Shown here: one piece after another, positions 24,057 to 32,636 of the stretch
Layout of the letters: each line of letters opens with the position of its first letter
Numbering within the stretch: the stretch's first letter is position 1
Source of the DNA: Nordella sp. HKS 07
Lineage (GTDB): Bacteria; Pseudomonadota; Alphaproteobacteria; Rhizobiales; Aestuariivirgaceae
Assembly (NCBI RefSeq): GCF_011046735.1
Contig: NZ_CP049258.1
Coordinates: forward strand, 3,428,001-3,492,000
Direction of reading: 5' to 3'
Length of the DNA stretch: 64,000 bases
Program-made: the position numbers and the translations under genes
Notes under the pieces: model-generated
What the model saw: only the letters and a program-made list of their open reading frames with translations
The model's database searches: none
What the model was told of the DNA's origin: nothing

Positions 24057-25013
24057 AAACGCCCATCGACGAGAGGAGGAAGCAGATTGTTCTGCTCATC
24101 CACGGCATCCGGACGCGCGCCTGGTGGCAAGGCGAAGTAAAAGCTCTGATCGAAGCGGATACCGGCGCCACCGTCATTCCCCTCAAATACGGTTATTTTG
24201 ACGTCTTCCGATTCTGGTGCCCTCTCGGTATTTGCCGTCAGGGGCCGATCGCGCGGCTGCACAGGGAGCTTCGCGATGCCATCCGTGAATTTGCCGGCCA
24301 CGACATATCCGTGATTGCTCATAGTTACGGAACCTATGCTCTCTCTCGCATTCTGATGGAGCATAGCGACATCGCCCTCCGCCGGATCATCCTGTGCGGG
24401 TCGATCATCCCCAATACGTTTGCCTGGTCGCGGATCGCAATCCAGATAAGCGATCAGCCGATGCGAAACGCCGTTCTCAACGAATGCGGAACGAAGGACG
24501 TCTGGCCGGTTCTGGCTGCTTCACTGAGCTGGGGGGTACGGCACATCCGGCACCCATGGTTTTGGTTCAGTCGAGGTCAGAGACCGCATTCACGCGATGC
24601 CTCATGGCGGCTATTTCGATCGAGCCTTTGTGCGAAAATTCTGGCTTCCCTTCCTGGCGCGTGGCCAGATTGTCGCCTCGGCCGTCGAGCGGGCCGGCAC
24701 CGGCACTCCCTGGTGGTTTTCGGTATTGGCTTGGCCTTGGAAATGGGCCGCGGTTGTGGCCATGGTTCTGGCAATCGCTTCGGGATCGTGGATCTTCACC
24801 TCACACGAGGGAGGAGTCATTGCGGTAGACGGTGTCGCGGCGCGTGACGACATTCATGTGCAGGACATCACGATCACCGGCCGGACGGCGGCGTCTGACG
24901 GAATGCCGGCTACAAGCGACAACGAAGGCTCGGGCAGTGTGACCTCAGTCGGTGGCGTCGCTGCGGGCGGTGATATCGAAGCCGGCGTGATCAGGATTGG
25001 CGACGAGCCGTGA
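24053..25013 (+). pseudogene. Membrane-anchored alpha/beta hydrolase, frameshifted
   Basis: Serine hydrolase with IVLLIHGIRTRAWW (oxyanion region) and nucleophile elbow VIAHSYGTYA (Ser91). The frame from 24053 is good to about residue 160 (LAASLSWG) and then loses character. The +1 frame continues GYGTSGTHGFGSVEVRDRIH, then MPHGGYFD with the likely catalytic His, then a membrane helix (WKWAAVVAMVLAIASGSWIF) and a periplasmic tail with two similar segments, GVIAVDGVAARDDIHVQ and GGVAAGGDIEAGVIRIG. One extra G in the run 24531-24536 explains the break. Start overlaps the TPR stop by 4 bases. Substrate unknown. Confidence 0.75.
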
Positions 25014-25021
25014 GCGGATGC

Positions 25022-25104
25022 GCGCTACAGCATCGGACCGAAAAGCTTGTGGTCGGACGCGATCCGACCACGCGAAGCGGTTTTCGGATAATCCGATGCG
25101 CAAA
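25022..25104. repeat. RIME-like palindromic repeat, copy A
   Basis: Contains GCATCGGACCGAAAAG, an inner 9-base hairpin GTGGTCGGA/TCCGACCAC, then GCGAAGCGGTTTTCGGA and ATGCGCAAA. Copy B at 51111-51163 has the same outer blocks without the inner hairpin. Such elements are dispersed between genes in rhizobia. Confidence 0.75.
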
Positions 25105-25150
25105 TCAAAGAGTTAGAGCGCCGGACTGATTCTAGTGAGCGTCCGGTGCT

Positions 25151-26824
25151 CTACACTATATCGCTTCCGGCAAAGCCGCCGAGCGTGTGGACGCCCTTCA
25201 GCATGATCGCCTGGTCGATGATCCCATCGCCGCCGGTGTCCCAGAAAAGCCATCCGTCGGTCGCGCCCGCCACGAATGCGGCGGTCTGGCCGCTGCCGAT
25301 CATCGAATGCGCGAGCGCCAGCGCGTCCGCATAGTTGTTGGTGGCGATCGAAGCTTCCGCGTAGGCGGTTTGCGGAAGCCCACCATGAACGATGTCAAGA
25401 TCGATGACGTCCTGGCCGGTCGTGAAGTCGACGATCGTGTCCAGGCTCGCGGCGTTTTTCGACGTATCACCGAGGTTGAAGACGAAGCGATCGGCGTCGG
25501 CGCCGCCACTGAGCGTGTCCTGGCCCTTACCGCCGAACAGCGTGTCGCTTGCGGTGCCGCCGTCCAGAATGTCATTGCCGTCGCCGCCTTCGAGCGTATC
25601 GCTGCCTTCCTCGCCGATCAGATGGTCGTCGCCGGCCTTTCCCCTGAGCGTGTCGCCGCCGAGGCCGCCGGACAGAGTGTTGGCGCCGGCATTTCCGGTG
25701 ATCACATTGGCAAGCGCATTGCCGGTGCCGTCGATCGCGGCCGTCCCGGTCAGAGTGAGATTCTCCACCTCGTCCGCCAGGCGATAGCTTACCGATGCAT
25801 TGACGAGATCGCGGCCCTCGCCGGCCAGCTCGACAACGCGATCGTCATTTCCAGCGATCCCGTCTTCGGAATAGGTATCGACGAAATAAGTATCGTTGCC
25901 GATGCCTCCCTTCATCGTGTCGGCGCCGCCGCCGCCATCGATCACGTCATTCCCGCCAAGCCCGAGAACCGTGTCGTTCAGAGCGGATGTGCGGTATGCC
26001 AGAACGTCACTGGTCGGGTTCATGTTGTTGTTGCCCGACGAGCCGCGGATGACCTCGTCCGAAAACAGGAAGTCGGCCGCGCTCAACTCGACGCTCGACA
26101 CGCCCAGCAAGGTGACCTGATCCGTGGCGCTGAAATGGACGACGGCATTGCCGGACGGGTCGTCACTGATATGTGACTGAAGCTCGGCGAATGACTTGAA
26201 TCCGTAAGCGTGAGCGATCTGGATCAGATCCTTGCCGACTTCATAATCGCCTATACGATCCTGGCCGCTCCCGATATCGAAGTAGAAGCGGTCGGCGCCG
26301 CCGACGCCGGTGAAATTGGTGTAGGTCTCGGCGTCGCCATAGAGCTCATCATTGCCGGCCCCTCCGACGAGGAAGTCATCGCCGCCGCGCGCATTGTCCC
26401 GCATCGTGTCCGCGTCGCCGGCCAGATAGTCGTTGCCCGCTCCGCCGTCGACCCGGTCATCGCCGCCCTGCGCGTCGTTGAACAGGCCGCGGGCATCGCC
26501 GACGAGCGAGAAGTCGTCGCCGTCGCCACCGAAGATCCGGTCGTTGCCGCCCACCGCGAAGTCGAGGAGATAGAATGAATCGCCGGCGACATAGTCGCGG
26601 CCTCCGCCGCCATAGATTACGTCGTTGCCGCCATGGCTGTGTTCGAGGAGGTAGCGGGCGTCGCCATAGGCATAATCGTCACCCTCGCGGGCGTCGATGA
26701 TGTCGTCGCCGCCTTGCGAATATCCCGCCATCTGGTCGGCGTCCCCGATTAGGGTATCGGAGAACGGTGTGCCCTTTATCGTATTGTTCGCACCGGGAGA
26801 GGGCGGAATACCACCATTGGGCAT
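25151..26824 (-). CDS. RTX-type calcium-binding repeat protein
   Basis: 557 residues with no N-terminal signal peptide. Two blocks of GGxGxDxx nonapeptides (about residues 25-180 and 275-450, for example [13 protein letters not shown] and [15 protein letters not shown]-like units) form calcium-bound parallel beta rolls. The C-terminal region [21 protein letters not shown] and the hydrophobic end GFAGSDIV fit type I secretion. No type I exporter genes are nearby. There is no catalytic domain visible, so it may be a surface or matrix protein. The N-terminus is Pro/Gly rich. Confidence 0.88.
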   Translation of the reverse strand: MPNGGIPPSPGANNTIKGTPFSDTLIGDADQMAGYSQGGDDIIDAREGDDYAYGDARYLLEHSHGGNDVIYGGGGRDYVAGDSFYLLDFAVGGNDRIFGGDGDDFSLVGDARGLFNDAQGGDDRVDGGAGNDYLAGDADTMRDNARGGDDFLVGGAGNDELYGDAETYTNFTGVGGADRFYFDIGSGQDRIGDYEVGKDLIQIAHAYGFKSFAELQSHISDDPSGNAVVHFSATDQVTLLGVSSVELSAADFLFSDEVIRGSSGNNNMNPTSDVLAYRTSALNDTVLGLGGNDVIDGGGGADTMKGGIGNDTYFVDTYSEDGIAGNDDRVVELAGEGRDLVNASVSYRLADEVENLTLTGTAAIDGTGNALANVITGNAGANTLSGGLGGDTLRGKAGDDHLIGEEGSDTLEGGDGNDILDGGTASDTLFGGKGQDTLSGGADADRFVFNLGDTSKNAASLDTIVDFTTGQDVIDLDIVHGGLPQTAYAEASIATNNYADALALAHSMIGSGQTAAFVAGATDGWLFWDTGGDGIIDQAIMLKGVHTLGGFAGSDIV

Positions 26825-27083
26825 TTGTCAGCTCCATGAAGGATTGAATGGTAGGAACCCCGCGCTTAACGTTACGTTATTCGAAGTGTCGTCAGAAGGG
26901 CGAAAACATGGCGAAAGCGTGGCGGGAGGCCTGGAGGTATGAGCAATCAGCATAGGTGACCGGCATCAGGACGTTTTCATCCTGTCGGCCCACCATGCGC
27001 TGTAGCTTGCCGGCCGGGAAATGACGCCGGGAGCGGAGGATCTCAATCGGCTTGCGAACACCCGAAGTAGACCGCCGACATAT

Positions 27084-29513
27084 CTACTCCAGCGTGAACG
27101 TCAGTTTGTCGATCTTTCCGGTGAAGTTGAACGGAACATCATAGCGATACTCCACCATCGCGACGCCGGTGCGGGTGTCCTCGCCGATATCGAAGGTTTC
27201 GTCCTCCGGGAAGGTGACCGGGGTCGTGTGATCCATGGTATTCGTGGCCACCTCCTGGCCATCCACGGAAAGCACGCCGGTACCGCCCTTGCCCAAGCCC
27301 TCGCCACTGGCCTTGAAGTCGAAGACGATCGTGTGTTTGCCGGGCTCGAGATAGGGGCCTTCCCACATCGTGCGCTTGAGATCGAGCAGGTTGTACAGGA
27401 ACACGACCTTGCCCCGGTCGAAGCCGAATTCGCCCTTGCTCAGGAAGAGTCCATAGCCGCCGAAGCGTCCGCCCTCGGTCACGATCATGCCTTCCGCACC
27501 GCCGTCGGGGATCTCGACCTCGGCGGTGATCGTATAGGACTTGTCGAGAATGCTCGGCGCGTCGCTCGGGGGAACACCGATCAGTCCTCCCGAATAGGTG
27601 AAGACCTTGCGTCCCGCCGTGAGACTCGGGCGCGGCGCGTTCCAGCGCGTGAGCGTGGAATTGTCCATGGGCAGAACGTCGTGCTTCTTCGCCTCGGCGT
27701 AGAAGAGGTCCTGCATCTCCTTGAGCTTGTCCGGCATCTTGGGCGCCAGGTCGTTGAACTCGGTAGGGTCTTCCGCGACATTGTAGAGCTCCCAATTGTA
27801 GCCGGTGATCACATCGGGCGGTGTCGCGGTGCTCAATTCCCAGGGCAGCGTCGCCGGAGTGGTCGCTGCGACCCAGCCGTCATGATAGATGGCCCGGTTG
27901 CCGAGCATCTCGAAATACTGCGTCGTGCGGTGCGACGGCGCGTTGGCATTCTCCTTGCTCCATGTGTAGGCCATGCTCACGCCGTCCATGGGACGCTGCT
28001 TGATACCGTTGAGCGTCTCCGGCACCGGAATGTGGGCCGCTTCCAGGATAGTCGGCACGATGTCGATGATGTGATGGAACTGGCGGCGGATGCCGCCCGC
28101 ATCAGTGATGTGACCTGGCCACGACATGGCGACGCCTTGCGCCGTTCCGCCGAAATGCGAGGCCACCTGCTTGACCCATTTGAAGGGCGTGTCCATCGCC
28201 CAGGCCCAGCCCGCCGAGAAATGCGGGAAGGTTCGTTCCGATCCCCAGAAGGGATACCAGAGGAACTGGTCCTTGACCGGCACGGGAACGCCATTGAACG
28301 TGGTGAATTCATTGGGCGTGCCGTTGATCATGCCTTCCGGGCTGGCGCCATTGTCGCCGCCGATATAGATGATGAGCGTATTGTCGAGTTCGCCCAGATC
28401 GTCGACCGCCTGGATCACCCGGCCGATCTCATGGTCGGTATAAGCGAGATAGGCGCCATAGACATCCGCCTGCTTGATGAAGAGCTTCTTCTGATCCCAG
28501 CTGAGTGTGTCCCATTCCGGCAGCCCTTTCGGCCAGGGCGTCAGTTGCGCATTGGCGGGCATGATGCCCAAGCGTTTCTGGTTGGCGAATATGGTTTCGC
28601 GCAGCTTGTTCCAGCCGCCGTCGAAGAGATGCATCGCACTGATCTTGTCGACCCATTCCTTTGTCGGGTGATGCGGCGCGTGGGTGCCTCCGGGCACGTA
28701 ATAGACCAGCCAGGGTTTGCCAGGCGCGATTTCCTTGAGCCCCTTCATGTACTGGATGGCCTCGTCCGCCATGGCGGTCGTCAGGTTCCAGCCCGGTTTC
28801 CCTTGGAAGGGATAGATCGCCGTCGTATTGCGGAAGAGATTCGGCTGCCACTGGCTGGCATCGCCGCCGACAAAACCGTAGAAATAATCGAAGCCCATGC
28901 CGATCGGCCATTGATCGAACGGCCCGGCGATGCTCGCCTGGTAGAAGGGCGTGTTGTGGTCCTTGCCGAACCAGGAGGTGGCGTAGCCGTTGTTCTTGAG
29001 GATGGCGCCGACGGTGCCGTTCTCCTTCCGGATGATCGAATCGTACCCGGGAAAACCGGTGGCGATTTCGGCCACGACGCCGAAGCCGGCGACGTGATGG
29101 TTGCGTCCGGTGATCAGCGCCGCGCGTGTCGGCGAGCAGAGCGACGTCGAGTGGAAATTCGTATAGCGCAGGCCACTCTGTGCGATACGATCCATGGCCG
29201 GAGTGGGGATCACGCCGCCGAACGTGCCCGGCGCGCCGAAGCCGGCGTCATCCGTCATGATGAGCAGAATATTGGGAGCGCCTTTAGGCGGCACGACCCG
29301 CGGCGGCCACCAGGGGGTCGACTCGGAAGCCTTTTCCTTGACCACACCCCTGAAGGCCGGATCGGGCGGCGGAAGCTGCTTGCCGTCGATGGTCGTCGTC
29401 GCTTCCGGCGAGCCCAGGACGCCGTTGATTTCCTGCGCGCCCACCCCTTGGGACACCGGCAGCCAATACACGCTCAGAACGGCAATTGCCGCGAAGTGCT
29501 TGATTAGGTTCAT
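27084..29513 (-). CDS. Exported cysteine-type arylsulfatase
   Basis: 809-residue periplasmic sulfatase hydrolysing sulfate esters. A signal peptide (cleaved near GVGA-QE) is followed by NILLIMTDDAGFG (metal-binding Asp88, Asp89) and the modification motif SLCSPTRAALITGR, with Cys126 destined to become formylglycine. Other active-site parts are TSWFGKDHNTP, GGTHAPHHPTKEW and YIGGDNGAS. Residues about 610-809 form an extra beta-rich C-terminal domain, usual in the long arylsulfatases. GAGGGAG precedes the ATG. It is divergent from the AraC gene at 29634, its likely regulator. Maturation needs a formylglycine-generating enzyme, of which only a fragment is in the window. Confidence 0.95.
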   Translation of the reverse strand: MNLIKHFAAIAVLSVYWLPVSQGVGAQEINGVLGSPEATTTIDGKQLPPPDPAFRGVVKEKASESTPWWPPRVVPPKGAPNILLIMTDDAGFGAPGTFGGVIPTPAMDRIAQSGLRYTNFHSTSLCSPTRAALITGRNHHVAGFGVVAEIATGFPGYDSIIRKENGTVGAILKNNGYATSWFGKDHNTPFYQASIAGPFDQWPIGMGFDYFYGFVGGDASQWQPNLFRNTTAIYPFQGKPGWNLTTAMADEAIQYMKGLKEIAPGKPWLVYYVPGGTHAPHHPTKEWVDKISAMHLFDGGWNKLRETIFANQKRLGIMPANAQLTPWPKGLPEWDTLSWDQKKLFIKQADVYGAYLAYTDHEIGRVIQAVDDLGELDNTLIIYIGGDNGASPEGMINGTPNEFTTFNGVPVPVKDQFLWYPFWGSERTFPHFSAGWAWAMDTPFKWVKQVASHFGGTAQGVAMSWPGHITDAGGIRRQFHHIIDIVPTILEAAHIPVPETLNGIKQRPMDGVSMAYTWSKENANAPSHRTTQYFEMLGNRAIYHDGWVAATTPATLPWELSTATPPDVITGYNWELYNVAEDPTEFNDLAPKMPDKLKEMQDLFYAEAKKHDVLPMDNSTLTRWNAPRPSLTAGRKVFTYSGGLIGVPPSDAPSILDKSYTITAEVEIPDGGAEGMIVTEGGRFGGYGLFLSKGEFGFDRGKVVFLYNLLDLKRTMWEGPYLEPGKHTIVFDFKASGEGLGKGGTGVLSVDGQEVATNTMDHTTPVTFPEDETFDIGEDTRTGVAMVEYRYDVPFNFTGKIDKLTFTLE

Positions 29514-29633
29514 GGGATCGAAACTCCCTCAAACGCCATGGTCAGCCTGCGGTCGTATGTCACCTCGAACTATGCTAGTTAAAATGCCGGACTCACATTT
29601 GACATTTCACGCCAAAAAATGGCCTGAGACAGA

Positions 29634-30647
29634 ATGTCGATCACCATTCCCTTCATTCGCGGATTTGCGCTGTTTCCGACGCTGAGCTGGTTTGCGCGGC
29701 GGGGAATTCCGGTGGAGGAGGCCCTTCACGCCGTTTCCCTGCCCCGGGATATGGTCGCTTTTCCATGTCGCCCGGTCCCGCTGGTTCAGGCGGCCGCTCT
29801 CCTGCAAACCTGCGCGCGCCAGATCGGCCCGGACTTGCCATATCGCATTGTCTCGGAGGCGGACGATCTTGAAATCGCCATGCTCGGCCGCGTGGGGCTG
29901 GGAACGGGGACGCCGCGCGAGGCGCTGGCCCGGATCATTGCGGCTCTGCCGTTCTACTGCTCGCACGAGCATGTTTCGATGCGGAAGACGACGAGCTCCA
30001 CGATCGTCAGTGAGTTCTTCTCCCACCGCTTCGATCCGGAGACCACGCATCTCCTTCTGCAATACGCCGCGACGATGATTGACCGGATATGCGGTATGAC
30101 CGGCGCAGCCCGATCGCGGTTCTTGAAAATCGAATTGCCGGCCCATCCGGAGTTTGGGTTGACCCATCTGACAGGATGCTTTGGCCCGGATATCGTCGCG
30201 AGCAGATCCCGTGGGCTTTCCATCCTGATTGACAATCAGATCATGGATCGCCCATTTGGAAGCTGCGCGCGCGATCGCCTCAACGGCCGGCAATTGCCGG
30301 ATCACAACCCCTTGCGGGGTGATGGGACGCTCGCGGCTTCAGTGCGATTGCTGCTCGTCTCGATGATCGAGGACGGTCAGGCCATCACGATCGAACCTGT
30401 CGTCTCGGCGGCGGGCTTGAGCGCGCGCTCGTTCCAGCGTCAGCTGAAAGAGGAAGGCAGGAGCTTCTCGAAGCTTCTCGCCGAGACGCGCCGCAGCGAA
30501 ACACAGAAGCGGCTTCACGAAACGGATGTCACCATTGCCTCCATAGCGGCGGAACTGGGCTATGCCGATCAGGCTTCCTTGACCCGGGCGTTCCGGCGGT
30601 GGACCGGCAGCGCGCCAAGACATTTCCGGGTCCAGAGAAGCCCGTAA
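29634..30647 (+). CDS. AraC family regulator divergent from the arylsulfatase
   Basis: 337 residues: an OruR-like N-terminal sensor domain (about residues 10-200) and a C-terminal double HTH with AAGLSARSFQRQLKEEG and IAAELGYADQASLTRAFRR. The 120-base region between this start and that of the arylsulfatase would hold both promoters, so it probably controls the sulfatase gene in response to an unknown compound. Third member of the related AraC set at 7673 and 11552. Confidence 0.92.
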   Translation: MSITIPFIRGFALFPTLSWFARRGIPVEEALHAVSLPRDMVAFPCRPVPLVQAAALLQTCARQIGPDLPYRIVSEADDLEIAMLGRVGLGTGTPREALARIIAALPFYCSHEHVSMRKTTSSTIVSEFFSHRFDPETTHLLLQYAATMIDRICGMTGAARSRFLKIELPAHPEFGLTHLTGCFGPDIVASRSRGLSILIDNQIMDRPFGSCARDRLNGRQLPDHNPLRGDGTLAASVRLLLVSMIEDGQAITIEPVVSAAGLSARSFQRQLKEEGRSFSKLLAETRRSETQKRLHETDVTIASIAAELGYADQASLTRAFRRWTGSAPRHFRVQRSP

Positions 30648-30769
30648 GGGGGAGCTGAAGGAGCCCCGGTGCAGATCCTGCGAAATAAAACTTGTGGTTG
30701 CGCTAAGGCAAGAAAGTCTTAAACTTCGTCGGGTTAGGATTGACGTTCGGAAAGGTCGGGGCTTATCCG

Positions 30770-31570
30770 ATGCCGCTTGATCGACGCCGCATGGCGGTTT
30801 TTGTCGTTGCTTTGGGGATGTTCGCCGCAGGCTTGGGCGCCGGGGCCGCGTTTTCCGGCCCGCTCTCGGACAAGAAGCCGAATAAGGGCGTCGCCGTGGC
30901 CCACACGATGCCGGTCCAGGGCATCGACGTCTCCTATTACCAGGGCGACATCAACTGGCAGAAAGTCAGCGATGCAGGGGTGCATTTCGCCTACATCAAG
31001 GCGACCGAGGGGGCCGACCGCTTCGACCCGAAATTTCTCGCCAATTGGCGCGCCGCGAAGAAGGCGGGCGTCGCCCGCGGCGCCTATCATTTCATGTATT
31101 GGTGCAGCAAGGCGAGTCAGCAGGCGTCGTGGTTCAAGTCGCATGTGCCGGAAGACGACGACGCGCTGCCGCCGGTGCTCGACGTCGAGTGGAACAGCCA
31201 CTCCAAGACCTGCCCGCGCCGCATCGCGCGCGCCGACGCCATCGCCAAGATCAAGGTCATGCTCGCGGCGATGGAGGCGCATACCGGCAAGCGGCCGATC
31301 ATCTACACTGACCCGAAATTTCATCGCGAGGTGCTCGAAGGCGAGTTCACCGATTATCATTTCTGGCTGCGCTCGGTGGCGGCGAAGCCGGAAACGAAGT
31401 ATCCGGGGCGCAACTGGGCGTTCTGGCAGTTTACCACCACGGGGCGCGTGCAGGGCGTCGCCGGCCCGGTCGACCGCAACAGCTTCAACGGCACGCCCGC
31501 CGATTGGAAGGTCGTGTTGGAAAAGCGATGCATTTGCGGGACCGCGGCATCGATGTCGTCGAACGAGTAA
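30770..31570 (+). CDS. Membrane-anchored GH25 muramidase (lysozyme)
   Basis: 266 residues. An N-terminal hydrophobic segment (VFVVALGMFAAGLGAGAAFS) exports or anchors the protein. The glycoside hydrolase family 25 barrel follows: VQGIDVSYYQGDINW with the first acidic residue, FAYIKATEGADRFDPKF, RGAYHFMYW, and PPVLDVEWNSHSKTC holding the catalytic DxE pair. It cleaves the peptidoglycan glycan chain. It begins at ATG 30770; a TTG start at 30740 is possible. Chromosomal GH25 proteins of this size are usual in Hyphomicrobiales and need not be phage derived. Confidence 0.9.
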   Translation: MPLDRRRMAVFVVALGMFAAGLGAGAAFSGPLSDKKPNKGVAVAHTMPVQGIDVSYYQGDINWQKVSDAGVHFAYIKATEGADRFDPKFLANWRAAKKAGVARGAYHFMYWCSKASQQASWFKSHVPEDDDALPPVLDVEWNSHSKTCPRRIARADAIAKIKVMLAAMEAHTGKRPIIYTDPKFHREVLEGEFTDYHFWLRSVAAKPETKYPGRNWAFWQFTTTGRVQGVAGPVDRNSFNGTPADWKVVLEKRCICGTAASMSSNE

Positions 31571-31632
31571 TTCCCGGGCCGGACCTGCTGCAGCTATCAA
31601 AGCCACCAATGAAAAGGGATCCGCTATGAGCG

Positions 31633-32624
31633 TCACACCTCCGGCGCGGATACGAAGAGGTCCATACCGAGCCGCTGAGAGAGATAGCGCGTGGCGAGCT
31701 GGCCCTTCACGCTATTGCCCGCATTGTCCAAGGGTGGCGCGAAAGTACCGACTCCACCCTTCCCCGGCGAGACGGTGACGATGCCGCCGCCGATGCCGCT
31801 CTTGCCTGGCAGTCCGATCTCGTAGAGCCAATCGCCCGAAGTCTCGTAGAGCCCAGCCGTGGTCATCACCGCTAGTGCATAGTGGCACACATGCGCATCC
31901 ACCACCCGCTCGCCATTGATCGGATTGACGCCCCCATCCGCCAGCGTCGCCCCCATCACCGCGAGGTCGCGTGCACTCACGTTGAGCGAGCATTGCCGCG
32001 TATAGAGGTCGGTGACCACCTTCGGATCGCAGTAGATCCGGTCGAGACTCTGAAGCGTCTGCGCGATGGCGCGATTGCGGAAGTTGGTCTTAGAGGCGGA
32101 GGTGTAGACCTCCTCGTTCAGGAGCAGCGTCCGGCCGGCGAATCTGGACAGGCCGTCACGAATGAACTTCCATTTGTCTTCGCCGCTCGCCCCGGCACGA
32201 GGCTGGTGGTAGCGATTGCGCCGGAATTCACCATGGGATTGGTAAGTCCACCCGGCATGTCCTCTATGGCGCCGAGCGAATTGAAAGAACGACCGGTGGC
32301 GTTGACGCCGAGCTTGGCACGGACTTCACCCGGGCCGATGAGTTGGCAAATGAGTGCGAAGATGAACGGCTTCGATACGCTCATGATAGAGAATTCGTGC
32401 TCGACCTCGCCTGCAGCATAGACACGGCCGGAGGTGCTGACCACGCAAATGCCGAAGAGATCGCGCGGCACGCGTGCTAGAGCGGGATAAACCTGTGAAT
32501 TTTCGCCCTCGTCATTGTTCTTGAACCGTTCGTAGGCCTCGTAAACCAGCCGTTCAACCACCTCCGCGTCCGGCAGGCGGCCGGTCGACACGTAAGAGAA
32601 GGCGAATTCATCAATGCTTGGCAT
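31633..32624 (-). pseudogene. glsA: Glutaminase A, frameshifted in the middle
   Basis: Serine-dependent glutaminase converting glutamine to glutamate and ammonia. The first 150 codons from ATG 32624 include the catalytic SIMSVSKPF (Ser82, Lys85) and NPMVNSGAIATTSLVPG. The frame then breaks. In another frame it continues ASGEDKWKFIRDGL, then LLLNEEVYTSASKTN, and on to GLYETSGDWLYEIGLPGKSG and the end. One missing base in the short C run at 32190-32193 accounts for the break, and the rejoined product of about 330 residues is a normal length. It lies 12 bases downstream of the SLC13 permease gene on the same strand, so both are one operon. Confidence 0.88.
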
Positions 32625-32636
32625 GCGAGTGATCCG

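Noticed and set aside
25022-25104. Repeat copy A as an attachment site of a mobile element
   Set aside because: The related copy at 51111 lies between core genes and no integrase is near either; a dispersed RIME-like repeat fits better.
25187-26176. Plus-strand open frame of 329 codons opposite the RTX gene
   Set aside because: Arises from the repetitive Gly/Asp codons of the RTX protein read backwards.
27021-29507. Plus-strand open frame of 828 codons opposite the arylsulfatase
   Set aside because: The arylsulfatase frame has all catalytic motifs; the opposite frame shows only GC-driven low-information sequence.
30770-31570. GH25 lysozyme as a sign of a prophage
   Set aside because: No holin, tail or other phage genes flank it, and chromosomal exported GH25 proteins are common in this order.
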